Shown: positions 21,834 to 30,747, counted from the stretch's first letter. The stretch is 34,768 nt of DNA from an uncultured Clostridia bacterium (GCA_938014915.1 CALLQQ010000076.1:1-34768); one strand, 5' to 3'. Numbers and translations: made by a program. The notes: a model not told the origin generated them from the sequence alone.

Positions 21834-21862
21834 TTGACAAGATGCTTGAATTGTTATATAAT
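21834..21862 (+). promoter_or_regulatory. Perfect-consensus SigA promoter of rpoB
   Basis: TTGACA (21834-21839), exactly 17 bases, TATAAT (21857-21862). It gives a leader of about 147 bases before the rpoB ATG. This is the only textbook-perfect promoter in the window, as expected for a housekeeping operon. Confidence 0.9.
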
Positions 21863-21877
21863 GATATACTGTATCAT

Positions 21878-21987
21878 AATGGATATTTATACCTACACAA
21901 GTCTAGTATATCATATAACAAAACTGTTTTCAAGTGGGTATAGCAATATATTTATATAATATGCGTACATTGCTATAAATATCCGTT
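21878..21987 (+). promoter_or_regulatory. Structured rpoB leader with competing helices
   Basis: Arms at 21878-21891 and 21974-21987 (core GGATATTTATA / TATAAATATCC) can form a 14-bp closing helix with one G-U pair. A second hairpin, TATAGCAAT / ATTGCTATA (21939-21947 and 21969-21977), shares bases 21974-21977 with it, so the two cannot form together. No known riboswitch class is recognised. Whether it regulates rpoB is inference. Confidence 0.45.
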
Positions 21988-22015
21988 AATTTGCAAATAG
22001 CTGTGAGGAGTGATT

Positions 22016-25000
22016 ATGCCTATGGTGAACGTTAAGCCGGTGCAACTAGGTAAGAATACACGAATGAGTTTTTCAAGGATAAATGAAGTTCTTGAAATGC
22101 CCGATCTTATTGAGGTGCAAAAGAATTCCTACGAGTGGTTTATTAAAGAAGGCTTAAAGGAGGTATTCAAAGACGTATCCGCGATAACCGATTATAATGG
22201 CAACTTAGTGCTTACTTTTATTGATTACCGCATTGACGACGAACCGAAATATTCTGTGGAGGAATGTAAGGAGCGTGATGTGACCTACGCCGCACCTCTA
22301 GGGGTTAAGGCTAGACTATTCAATAATGAAACAGGTGAAGGAAAAGAGCAAGAAGTATTCATGGGTGATTTCCCGCTTATGACCGATAGCGGAACTTTTG
22401 TAATCAACGGTGCTGAAAGAGTAATCGTATCACAACTTGTTCGCTCGCCTGGAGTATATTACGGTTTTGATTATGACAAAACAGGAAAAAAACTTTTTAA
22501 AACGACAATCAACCCCAATAGGGGCGCATGGCTTGAATACGAAATGGATTCAAACGACATAATTTACGTTAGAATAGATAAAAATAGAAAAATACCGATA
22601 ACAACGCTTATAAGGGCTTTGGGTATTGGTTCGGATCAAGATATTGTAGAGGTTTTTGGTGAGGATGAAAGACTTCTTCAAACTATCTCTCAAAAGGATG
22701 CGACTAAAAACACTGAGGAGGCCCTCCTTGAAGTGTATAGGAAGTTGCGCCCCGGTGAGCCACCAACGGTTGAGAGTGCGCTTAATCATATCAATACGCT
22801 ATTCTTCGATCCACGTCGCTATGATTTAGCTAGATTTGGTAGATATAAATATAATAAGAAGCTTGGAATTTCATCAAGAATAATCGGATACCGCCCAGCC
22901 AATCCTATCATCAATCCGCTAACTGGTGAGGTTATGGTCGATGTTGGCGAAGTAATCACGACGGATATGGCAATGCAGATAGAAGATGCCGGCGTTAATG
23001 AAGTTCTTCTTGATTTAGACGAAAAGCAAGTTAAAGTTGTCGGTAATGGCATGGTCAGCATTAGAAAATATGTTGACATTGATCATAAGGAATTCGGCAT
23101 CGCCGAGAAAGTTAGCTTTAAAGTGCTAACCGAAATTATGGAAAGCACGGAATCAAGGGAAGAACTAGAAGAACAAATTCTCAAAAGATCAAATGAATTA
23201 TCTCCAAAACATATTATTTTAGACGATATAATAGCATCTATAAACTATTTTTGCAATTTATGCGATGATGTTGGCACGATAGATGATATCGATCATTTAG
23301 GCAATAGAAGAATTCGCTCCGTTGGCGAATTATTGCAAAATCAATTCCGGATCGGTTTTTCTAGAATGGAAAGAGTAATCCGTGAAAGAATGACATTGCA
23401 AGCACAGGATATGGAAGTTATCACTCCGCAGGCGCTGATAAATATCCGCCCAGTTGTTGCATCTATTAGGGAATTTTTTGGCTCATCGCCACTATCCCAA
23501 TTCATGGATCAACCTAATCCGCTAGCAGAATTAACACATAAACGTCGCCTATCAGCATTGGGCCCTGGTGGTCTATCACGTGATAGAGCCAGCTTTGAGG
23601 TGCGTGACGTTCATTATAGCCATTATGGCAGAATGTGCCCTATCGAAACGCCGGAGGGACCGAACATTGGACTTATTTCTTATCTAGCATCCTATGCGAA
23701 GATAAACGAATATGGATTCCTAGAAGCGCCGTTCCGTCGTGTCGATAAAGAAACTGGTGTCGTTCTTGACGAAGTCGAATATATGACTGCCGATGTTGAG
23801 GACAACTATATTGTAGCGCAAGCGAATGAGCCACTTGACGAGAAAAACCGCTTTGCGAAACCTCGTGTAAACGTTCGTGTAAGAGATGAAATTCTAGAAG
23901 TTGAACGTGAGCGTGTCGAATACATGGATATTACACCTAAGATGGTTGTTTCAATTGCTACATCGATGATACCATTCCTTGAAAACGACGACGCAAACCG
24001 TGCGCTGATGGGTTCAAATATGCAAAGGCAGGCTGTGCCTCTACTAAAAACAGAATCACCAATTGTTGGAACAGGTATGGAATATAAAGCAGCTGTTGAT
24101 TCGGGGGCGGTCGTATGCTCAAAACAAGATGGTGTAGTTGAATCGGTTTCGGCTGATGAAACAGTAATTAAGGACAATAATGGAGCCAGCCACACATATA
24201 AGCACATTAAATTCAAACGATCCAACCAAGGAACATGTATTAACCAAAAGCCTATTTATAATAAAGGTGATATAATAAAAACTGGTGATGTAATTTGTGA
24301 CGGTCCGGCAACGGCCGACGGTGAAATTGCATTAGGGAAGAACGTACTAATCGGCTTCATGGCGTGGGAAGGTTATAACTATGAAGACGCAATCTTAATT
24401 AATGAGAATGTTGTCCGTGATGACGTATTCACATCTATTCACATTGATGAATATGAGATCGAAGCACGGGATACGAAGCTCGGCGCCGAGGAAATAACAA
24501 GAGATATTCCTAACGTCGGTGACGATGCTCTGAAGGATCTAGATGAATTTGGCATAATCCGCATCGGTGCGGAGGTTCGTGCAGGCGACATCCTAGTTGG
24601 AAAAGTCACCCCGAAGGGCGAAACTGAATTAACCGCAGAGGAACGTTTATTACGTGCCATTTTCGGTGAAAAGGCTAGAGAAGTAAGAGATAATTCGCTA
24701 AAAGTCCCTCATGGAGAATCGGGAATTGTAGTTGATGTAAAGGTATTCACAAGAGAAAATTGTGATGAATTATCGCCCGGTGTTAATATGGTTGTACGTT
24801 GCTATGTTGCACAAAAGCGCAAGATATCAGTAGGGGATAAAATGGCGGGTAGACACGGTAATAAAGGTGTCGTATCAAGAATATTACCGCAGGAAGATAT
24901 GCCATTTATGCCCGACGGAACGCCGCTTGACATTGTTCTTAATCCGCTCGGAGTACCATCACGTATGAATATCGGTCAAGTGCTAGAAGTGCATCTAGGC

Positions 25001-25783
25001 TATGCTGCTAAGGCTCTCGGCTGGAAGATGATGACGCCAGTATTCGACGGTGCAAATGAGCAGGATATTGTAGATTGTCTGAAAAAAGCTGGACTTAGCG
25101 AAGATGGAAAATCAGTTCTATATGATGGTAGAACGGGTATGCCATTCGATAATGAAGTTACAGTAGGATATATGTACTTCCTAAAACTTCACCACTTAGT
25201 AGACGATAAAATTCATGCTCGTTCAACAGGACCGTATTCACTTGTTACGCAGCAACCACTCGGTGGTAAAGCGCAATTCGGTGGACAGCGTTTCGGTGAG
25301 ATGGAAGTTTGGGCACTTGAGGCTTATGGAGCATCATATACATTGCAGGAGATATTGACTGTGAAGTCCGATGACGTTGTTGGTAGAGTTAAGACTTATG
25401 AAGCAATTGTTAAAGGACAGAACATTCCAAAACCCGGTGTTCCTGAAGCGTGTAAAGTTCTAATTAAAGAACTTCAGTCACTTGGACTTGATGTTAAAGT
25501 CCTTGATATAAATGAAGAAGAAATTGACCTAAAGCAGAATTTTGATGATGACGATGATATTGGCCTAGCACCAATATCGGAGGATTTTGATGAAGTTGCC
25601 GTAGATGAAGAAATTGATAAACAATATATTGTTGAAGATGCCGACGAATCCGATTTAGAGCAGGACAATGACGATGGAATCGACAATGACGATGAAATCG
25701 ACAATGAAGTCGACGATGATGAAATCGATCTTGGACTGGATGACGATGATGTGTTCGATGATGAAGACATTGATGAAAATTAA
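22016..25783 (+). CDS. rpoB: RNA polymerase beta subunit
   Basis: A catalytic core subunit of RNA polymerase, 1255 residues from ATG 22016, chosen because AGGAG lies 5 bases upstream; GTG 22010 overlaps that site. The rifampicin pocket (SQFMDQPNPLAELTHKRRLS) reads as wild type. The RDVHYSHYGRMCPIETPEG, GEKAREVRDNSLKVPHGESG and GDKMAGRHGNKGV blocks are present, as is the C-terminal GGKAQFGGQRFGEMEVWALE clamp region. The odd part is the C-terminus: after LKQNF about 80 residues are dominated by Asp and Glu with internal repeats, longer than the usual acidic tail of Firmicutes. It begins the rpoBC-str cluster with its own promoter; rplJ and rplL, its common upstream partners, are absent. Confidence 0.98.
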   Translation: MPMVNVKPVQLGKNTRMSFSRINEVLEMPDLIEVQKNSYEWFIKEGLKEVFKDVSAITDYNGNLVLTFIDYRIDDEPKYSVEECKERDVTYAAPLGVKARLFNNETGEGKEQEVFMGDFPLMTDSGTFVINGAERVIVSQLVRSPGVYYGFDYDKTGKKLFKTTINPNRGAWLEYEMDSNDIIYVRIDKNRKIPITTLIRALGIGSDQDIVEVFGEDERLLQTISQKDATKNTEEALLEVYRKLRPGEPPTVESALNHINTLFFDPRRYDLARFGRYKYNKKLGISSRIIGYRPANPIINPLTGEVMVDVGEVITTDMAMQIEDAGVNEVLLDLDEKQVKVVGNGMVSIRKYVDIDHKEFGIAEKVSFKVLTEIMESTESREELEEQILKRSNELSPKHIILDDIIASINYFCNLCDDVGTIDDIDHLGNRRIRSVGELLQNQFRIGFSRMERVIRERMTLQAQDMEVITPQALINIRPVVASIREFFGSSPLSQFMDQPNPLAELTHKRRLSALGPGGLSRDRASFEVRDVHYSHYGRMCPIETPEGPNIGLISYLASYAKINEYGFLEAPFRRVDKETGVVLDEVEYMTADVEDNYIVAQANEPLDEKNRFAKPRVNVRVRDEILEVERERVEYMDITPKMVVSIATSMIPFLENDDANRALMGSNMQRQAVPLLKTESPIVGTGMEYKAAVDSGAVVCSKQDGVVESVSADETVIKDNNGASHTYKHIKFKRSNQGTCINQKPIYNKGDIIKTGDVICDGPATADGEIALGKNVLIGFMAWEGYNYEDAILINENVVRDDVFTSIHIDEYEIEARDTKLGAEEITRDIPNVGDDALKDLDEFGIIRIGAEVRAGDILVGKVTPKGETELTAEERLLRAIFGEKAREVRDNSLKVPHGESGIVVDVKVFTRENCDELSPGVNMVVRCYVAQKRKISVGDKMAGRHGNKGVVSRILPQEDMPFMPDGTPLDIVLNPLGVPSRMNIGQVLEVHLGYAAKALGWKMMTPVFDGANEQDIVDCLKKAGLSEDGKSVLYDGRTGMPFDNEVTVGYMYFLKLHHLVDDKIHARSTGPYSLVTQQPLGGKAQFGGQRFGEMEVWALEAYGASYTLQEILTVKSDDVVGRVKTYEAIVKGQNIPKPGVPEACKVLIKELQSLGLDVKVLDINEEEIDLKQNFDDDDDIGLAPISEDFDEVAVDEEIDKQYIVEDADESDLEQDNDDGIDNDDEIDNEVDDDEIDLGLDDDDVFDDEDIDEN
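25664..25726 (+). repeat. Tandem repeats coding for the acidic RpoB tail
   Basis: Two 18-base units starting GACAATGACGATG (25664-25681 and 25682-25699) differ by one base. Shorter 12- and 15-base derivatives (25700-25711, 25712-25726) follow. All stay in frame and encode D/N/E/I-rich units (DNDDGI, DNDDEI, DNEV, DDDEI), pointing to recent slippage expansion within rpoB. Confidence 0.85.
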
Positions 25784-25842
25784 TTTCCATCAGAATTGAA
25801 GATATCGCATTCTAAACTTCATATAGGAAAGAGGGCAATAAT

Positions 25843-28800
25843 TTGGAATTTAATGAATTTAATAAAATAAAAATAGGCCTAGCATCCCCTGAACAAATCA
25901 GGAGCTGGTCATATGGACCCGTTGAGCGACCAGAAACAATAAATTACAGAACGCAAAAGCCCGAACGTGATGGGCTGTTCTGTGAGAAAATTTTTGGACC
26001 ATCTAAGGATTGGGAATGCCATTGTGGGAAGTATAAGAGAATCCGATTCAAAGGCAAGATATGCGATCGCTGCGGGGTGGAAGTTACCCGTTCTAAAGTT
26101 AGACGTGAGCGAATGGGGCATATCGAACTTGCAGCTCCAGTTTCGCATATTTGGTATTTTAAAGGCACGCCATCAAGGATAGGGCAAATACTTGATGTAT
26201 CGCCAAAGCGACTAGAAGAAGTCCTTTACTTTACTAAATATATCGTTACAGACCCTGGCGATACCGTTCTAATGCGTGCCCAACTATTAACGGAAAAAGA
26301 ATATGTTGATATGCGTGAACGTTATGATGATGATTTTAAAGCAGGAATGGGAGCGGAGGCAGTAAAAGAACTGCTTGAAACTACCGACCTGGACGCATTA
26401 TCAAAAGAGCTAAAAGAGGAGCTTGCTGATACGCATCAAGGGCAAAAACGCATAAAGCTTATTAAGAGGCTAGATGTAGTTGAGGCTTTCCGCCAGTCTG
26501 GGAATCGCCCAGAATGGATGATAATTGATGCAATCCCCGTAATACCGCCGGATCTTCGCCCGATGGTATTGCTCGATGGTGGACGTTTTGCAACAAGTGA
26601 CTTAAACGATTTATATCGTCGTGTCATTAATAGAAATAATCGTCTTAAAAAGATGATGGAACTAAAAGCGCCCGACATCATAATTAGAAACGAAAAGAGA
26701 ATGCTGCAAGAGGCTGTCGATGCTTTAATCGACAATGGTAGACGTGGGCGTGCTGTGACAGGTCCTAACAATCGGCCGCTCAAATCGCTATCAGATATGC
26801 TCAAGGGTAAGCAAGGAAGATTTAGACAGAACCTACTTGGGAAGCGTGTTGACTATTCGGGACGTTCAGTTATCGTTGTTGGTCCTGAACTAAAAATATA
26901 CCAATGCGGTCTTCCTAAAGAAATGGCACTGGAATTGTTCAAGCCTTTTGTAATGAAACGTCTTGTCGATACCGGTTATGCAAATAATATAAAAAGTGCA
27001 AGAAAAATGGTTGACCGTGCTAGAACCGAAGTATGGGACGCACTTGAACATGTAATCAAGGATCACCCTGTTCTATTGAACCGTGCTCCAACATTGCATA
27101 GACTGGGAATTCAAGCATTCGAGCCAGTCCTAGTCGAGGGTAAAGCACTCAAGCTTCATCCGCTAGTATGTACTGCGTATAATGCCGACTTTGACGGTGA
27201 CCAAATGGCAGTGCACGTTCCGCTATCGGCGGAGGCACAGGCTGAAGCAAGATTCTTGATGCTTGCTGCTAATAACTTGCTCAAACCGTCGGACGGTCGC
27301 CCCGTAGCAGTGCCGACTCAAGATATGGTACTTGGTGCATATTACCTAACAATGATTAGAGAAGGGCAAAAGGGCGAGGGCAAAATTTACCGTGATATGA
27401 ATGAGGCTATTATGGCTTATTCTGATGATGCCTTATCGCTTAATGCACCGATTAAAGTGCGTGTAGCTAAAGATATTGGTGGTAAAACCGTATCTAAACT
27501 GATCGATACGACAGTGGGTAGGATTATATTTAATGAAGCAATACCGCAGAATCTAGGATATGTTGATAGAACAAATTCAGAGCAACAATTCGATCTTGAA
27601 ATTTCATTCAGGGTTGGTAAAAAGGAACTTAGCAGAATTATTGAACGTTGCATAAAACTTCATGGCACTGCTAAAACCGCTGAAGTACTTGATGTTATCA
27701 AAGCATTAGGATTTAAATATGCAACAAGAGCAGCAATTACAGTTGCAGTATCCGATGCAGTAATCCCTCCTGAAAAAGCTAAACTAATAAAAGAGGCGGA
27801 GGAGAAAATACTAGGAATAGCGGCAAGATATAATAGAGGATATATATCCGATGATGAAAGATACGAATTAGTTATAAAAACATGGAACGAAACCACCGAG
27901 CTGGTGGCTAAAGCGCTTGAAGCTAATCTTGACCACAACAACCCTATCTTTATGATGGCGGATTCAGAAGCAAGAGGTAGCAAGAGCCAAATCAGACAGC
28001 TAGCAGGAATGCGTGGGCTAATCGCCAACACTTCCGGCGGAACGATAGAGATACCAATTCGTTCGAATTATAGAGAGGGACTCAACGTCCTTGAATACTT
28101 TATTTCTTCTAGAGGTGCTAGAAAAGGTCTTGCGGATACAGCACTTAGAACTGCCGACTCCGGATATCTAACAAGAAGGCTTGTCGACGTATCGCAAGAT
28201 GTCATTATCAGGAGTGATGATTGTGGCACGACAAGGGGTATCGAAGTGTATGAAATACGTGAGGGTAACCAATCGATTGAATCGCTTTTCGATAGACTTG
28301 TGGGAAGATTCCTTGTCAATGACGTCATAGATGAAAAGACGGGCGAAGTTCTAGTATCTAAAGATAAGATGATGCTAGATGACGATGCAAATAAGATAAT
28401 AAATGCAGGTATCGAAAAGGTAGAAATTCGCTCAGTATTGGCATGTAATTCCAAACACGGTGTTTGCGCAAAATGCTATGGTAGCAACCTTGCAAACGGG
28501 AATCCCGTTGCAGTGGGCGAAGCAGTCGGCATCATAGCAGCCCAATCAATTGGTGAGCCGGGAACACAGCTCACAATGAGAACATTCCACCTTGGAGGAA
28601 TTGCATCTGCTGACGATATCACACAGGGTCTGCCACGTGTTGAGGAATTGTTCGAGAGCAGACGTCCAAAGAGTTCAGCGATTATTACAAAAATTAGCGG
28701 AACAGTGCGCATGGAAGAAATTAAGAAAACACGCCATGCAATTGTAACAAATGCTGACGGCGAAGAAGAAGCTTATCAAATACCATTCGGATATAAGCTC

Positions 28801-29376
28801 AAAGTTGAAGAAGGCGACGTCCTTTCGGCGGGGGATCCACTTACTGAGGGTAGTATAAATCCTCATGACGTTCTGCTTGTTAAAGGCGAGGGTGCAGTTC
28901 AGAACTATATTATTTCTGAGGTGCAAAAGGTATATCGTATGCAAGGTGTTGATATTAACGATAAGCATATCGAGGTTATCGTTCGTCAAATGATGAGGAA
29001 AGTTAGAATTGAGGATTCTGGCGATACTATGTTGTTACCAGCATCACTTGTCGATAGAAATGAATTAGCAGAGATAAATAATGAAATAGATGAGAAAAAT
29101 AAAAATGGCGCAGACTTAAAACCAGCAACTTACACTCCTGTCTTACTAGGAATTACCAAGGCTTCCCTAGCTACGGATAGCTTCCTATCGGCGGCATCAT
29201 TCCAAGAAACTACACGTGTATTGACCGATGCAGCAATTCGTGGAAAGATGGATCCGCTCTTAGGATTAAAAGAAAACGTAATTATTGGTAAATTAATACC
29301 GGCAGGAACGGGCATGGATTGCTATAACAATGTTGAAATTATTGACTGTAGAACGCCATCTTTAGAGTCGTTTTAA
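25843..29376 (+). CDS. rpoC: RNA polymerase beta' subunit
   Basis: The catalytic beta' subunit, 1177 residues. It contains the N-terminal zinc site (CHCGKYKRIRFKGKICDRCG), the rudder/lid region (LLGKRVDYSGRSVIVVGPEL), the catalytic Mg-binding loop NADFDGDQMAVHVPL, the trigger-loop/bridge-helix region and the second zinc site with CxxC (VCAKCYG). The start is TTG 25843 (MEFNEFNKIKIG), seven bases after AGGAAAGAGGG; no ATG gives a full N-terminus. It lies 59 bases after rpoB and has no separate promoter that I can see. There is no terminator after it, but rpsL has a promoter of its own. Confidence 0.98.
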   Translation: MEFNEFNKIKIGLASPEQIRSWSYGPVERPETINYRTQKPERDGLFCEKIFGPSKDWECHCGKYKRIRFKGKICDRCGVEVTRSKVRRERMGHIELAAPVSHIWYFKGTPSRIGQILDVSPKRLEEVLYFTKYIVTDPGDTVLMRAQLLTEKEYVDMRERYDDDFKAGMGAEAVKELLETTDLDALSKELKEELADTHQGQKRIKLIKRLDVVEAFRQSGNRPEWMIIDAIPVIPPDLRPMVLLDGGRFATSDLNDLYRRVINRNNRLKKMMELKAPDIIIRNEKRMLQEAVDALIDNGRRGRAVTGPNNRPLKSLSDMLKGKQGRFRQNLLGKRVDYSGRSVIVVGPELKIYQCGLPKEMALELFKPFVMKRLVDTGYANNIKSARKMVDRARTEVWDALEHVIKDHPVLLNRAPTLHRLGIQAFEPVLVEGKALKLHPLVCTAYNADFDGDQMAVHVPLSAEAQAEARFLMLAANNLLKPSDGRPVAVPTQDMVLGAYYLTMIREGQKGEGKIYRDMNEAIMAYSDDALSLNAPIKVRVAKDIGGKTVSKLIDTTVGRIIFNEAIPQNLGYVDRTNSEQQFDLEISFRVGKKELSRIIERCIKLHGTAKTAEVLDVIKALGFKYATRAAITVAVSDAVIPPEKAKLIKEAEEKILGIAARYNRGYISDDERYELVIKTWNETTELVAKALEANLDHNNPIFMMADSEARGSKSQIRQLAGMRGLIANTSGGTIEIPIRSNYREGLNVLEYFISSRGARKGLADTALRTADSGYLTRRLVDVSQDVIIRSDDCGTTRGIEVYEIREGNQSIESLFDRLVGRFLVNDVIDEKTGEVLVSKDKMMLDDDANKIINAGIEKVEIRSVLACNSKHGVCAKCYGSNLANGNPVAVGEAVGIIAAQSIGEPGTQLTMRTFHLGGIASADDITQGLPRVEELFESRRPKSSAIITKISGTVRMEEIKKTRHAIVTNADGEEEAYQIPFGYKLKVEEGDVLSAGDPLTEGSINPHDVLLVKGEGAVQNYIISEVQKVYRMQGVDINDKHIEVIVRQMMRKVRIEDSGDTMLLPASLVDRNELAEINNEIDEKNKNGADLKPATYTPVLLGITKASLATDSFLSAASFQETTRVLTDAAIRGKMDPLLGLKENVIIGKLIPAGTGMDCYNNVEIIDCRTPSLESF

Positions 29377-29416
29377 CGACATAATGCCCAAATATCACGT
29401 ATACTGAACATTTATG

Positions 29417-29445
29417 TTGACAAAGCATTTTTGATGTAGTAAAAT
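29417..29445 (+). promoter_or_regulatory. SigA-type promoter of rpsL-rpsG(-fusA)
   Basis: TTGACA (29417-29422), a 17-base spacer and TAAAAT (29440-29445), with predicted start near 29452. A 12-bp inverted repeat (29419-29430 and 29459-29470) brackets the spacer, -10 box and start. Confidence 0.8.
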
Positions 29446-29470
29446 ATTTAAGGTGTCGAAATGCTTTGTC
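29419..29470. repeat. 12-bp inverted repeat bracketing the rpsL promoter
   Basis: GACAAAGCATTT (29419-29430) and AAATGCTTTGTC (29459-29470) are perfect complements 28 bases apart. The left arm includes part of the -35 box and the right arm follows the transcript start, so it cannot form fully in the RNA made from this promoter. It could be a two-site operator, or an RNA hairpin in transcripts reading through from rpoC. Confidence 0.6.
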
Positions 29471-29552
29471 CTTAAATGTATATTAGTATTAGACATGTTT
29501 GTGAAGGTGTGATTTCATGCCTTAACATAAAATTAATGTAAGGAGGTGCAAT

Positions 29553-29978
29553 ATGCCAACCTTTAACCAGCTAGTCCGTAAAGGAAGAAAGGTTTCTGGA
29601 AAGAAATCAAAATCTCCAGCACTGCTAAGAGGATGGAACTCTATTAAAAAAGAAACTGTCCAACTAACATCACCACAAAAGCGTGGAGTATGTACAGCAG
29701 TTAAGACAGCTACTCCTAAAAAGCCTAACTCAGCTATGAGAAAGATTGCTAGGGTAAGATTGTCTAATGGAAGTGAAGTATCTGCATATATCCCCGGAGT
29801 TGGACACAATCTTCAAGAACATAGCGTTGTTCTAATTCGTGGAGGACGTATTAAAGACTTACCCGGTGTGCGTTATCACATCGTGCGTGGAGCCCTTGAT
29901 GCACAAGGTGTTGCAAATAGGATGCAGAGCAGATCAAAATATGGAGCAAAGCGTCCAAAAGCTGGTGCATCAAAGTAA
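29553..29978 (+). CDS. rpsL: 30S ribosomal protein S12
   Basis: Decoding-centre protein of the small subunit, 141 residues, typical of Firmicutes. TPKKPNSAMRKIARVRL and KDLPGVRYHIVRGALDAQGV are intact, including the Lys residues linked to streptomycin resistance when mutated, so it reads as streptomycin-sensitive type. The AAGGAGGTG ribosome binding site is near perfect. The first gene of the str cluster; no L7Ae-like gene precedes it, as it often does in Firmicutes. Confidence 0.99.
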   Translation: MPTFNQLVRKGRKVSGKKSKSPALLRGWNSIKKETVQLTSPQKRGVCTAVKTATPKKPNSAMRKIARVRLSNGSEVSAYIPGVGHNLQEHSVVLIRGGRIKDLPGVRYHIVRGALDAQGVANRMQSRSKYGAKRPKAGASK

Positions 29979-30009
29979 TAAACTAACATTGCCGCAATAT
30001 TAGTGTGGT

Positions 30010-30080
30010 GGTATCATATATATGATTACCTCTACATTGGTTATGGCGAAGGTTTAATGCTTTCGAGTACCTATGATATC
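30010..30080 (+). promoter_or_regulatory. Possible structured rpsL-rpsG spacer
   Basis: GGTATCATA (30010-30018) and TATGATATC (30072-30080) can pair over 9 bp with one G-U. Inside lie smaller stems such as CGAAG/CTTTCG (30047-30066 region). It is directly upstream of the rpsG ribosome binding site. In E. coli the rpsL-rpsG spacer is the S7 feedback target; equivalence here is inference only. Confidence 0.35.
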
Positions 30081-30103
30081 ATTATATGAAGGAGGGAAGC
30101 GAA

Positions 30104-30574
30104 ATGCCAAGAAGAGGTAAAATAGCAAAACGTGAAGTTTTGCCAGATCCGCTTTACAATTCACAGCTTGTAACTCGTCTTATTAACAGCATTATGCTTG
30201 ACGGTAAGAAGGGTGTAGCCCAGAAAATTGTTTATGGTGCATTCGATATTGTCAACGACAAGACTGGAAAAGATCCGCTTGAGGCTTTTGAGCAGGCACT
30301 TGAGAATATCATGCCTGTGCTAGAAGTTAAGGCACGCCGTGTCGGTGGTGCGACATATCAAGTACCTATGGAGGTTCGTCCTGAAAGACGTGAAGCCCTA
30401 GGACTAAGATGGATTACACTATATTCAAGAACACGTGGCGAAAAAACAATGAGAGAGCGTCTAGCGGGAGAAATCATGGATGCACTCAATGGTACTGGCG
30501 GAGCTTGTAAGAAGCGTGAAGATGTTCATAAAATGGCAGAAGCCAACAAGGCATTCGCACATTACCGCTGGTAA
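30104..30574 (+). CDS. rpsG: 30S ribosomal protein S7
   Basis: A primary 16S rRNA-binding protein that nucleates the 30S head, 156 residues, the standard length. MPRRGKIAKREVLPDPLYNS, VGGATYQVPMEVRPERR and the C-terminal KMAEANKAFAHYRW are all canonical. The start is ATG 30104 after GAAGGAGGG; the frame extends six residues upstream without support. It lies 125 bases after rpsL, an unusually long spacer for this pair. Confidence 0.99.
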   Translation: MPRRGKIAKREVLPDPLYNSQLVTRLINSIMLDGKKGVAQKIVYGAFDIVNDKTGKDPLEAFEQALENIMPVLEVKARRVGGATYQVPMEVRPERREALGLRWITLYSRTRGEKTMRERLAGEIMDALNGTGGACKKREDVHKMAEANKAFAHYRW

Positions 30575-30591
30575 ATCGCAGTTTTTGCAGA

Positions 30592-30652
30592 GCGAATATG
30601 ATGAATTATGCTTTATTTTAGTAATCAGGAATAAAATGCATAAGCTATTCGC
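30592..30652 (+). promoter_or_regulatory. Imperfect hairpin between rpsG and fusA
   Basis: GCGAATA (30592-30598) pairs with TATTCGC (30646-30652). After a 7-base bulge, TTATGC (30606-30611) pairs with GCATAA (30638-30643), and AT-rich bases continue towards the loop. There is no T run, so it is not a simple terminator. It may be an RNA processing or stabilising structure. Confidence 0.35.
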
Positions 30653-30747
30653 AATTGTTCATTGATTATCATAGTCAATGGACAAATATAGACGGCCTAT
30701 ATATTAAAAAGAAAGGCTGCATGCTAGAGAATTATAAGGAGGATATT

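Noticed and set aside
22010..22012. GTG start for rpoB
   Set aside because: It lies inside the GAGGAG ribosome binding site used by the ATG at 22016.
25664..25726. CRISPR-like or regulatory tandem repeat
   Set aside because: The units are contiguous, in frame within rpoB, and code for its acidic tail; there are no spacers.
25474..25790. Ser-rich and His/Arg-rich minus-strand open frames under the end of rpoB
   Set aside because: They mirror the GAT/GAA-rich acidic codons of rpoB; they have no ribosome binding site and no family resemblance.
29517..29525. Start-stop mini-frame ATG CCT TAA with AAGGTG upstream, before rpsL
   Set aside because: Only two codons; it could be a translational stand-by site, but chance occurrence is likely.
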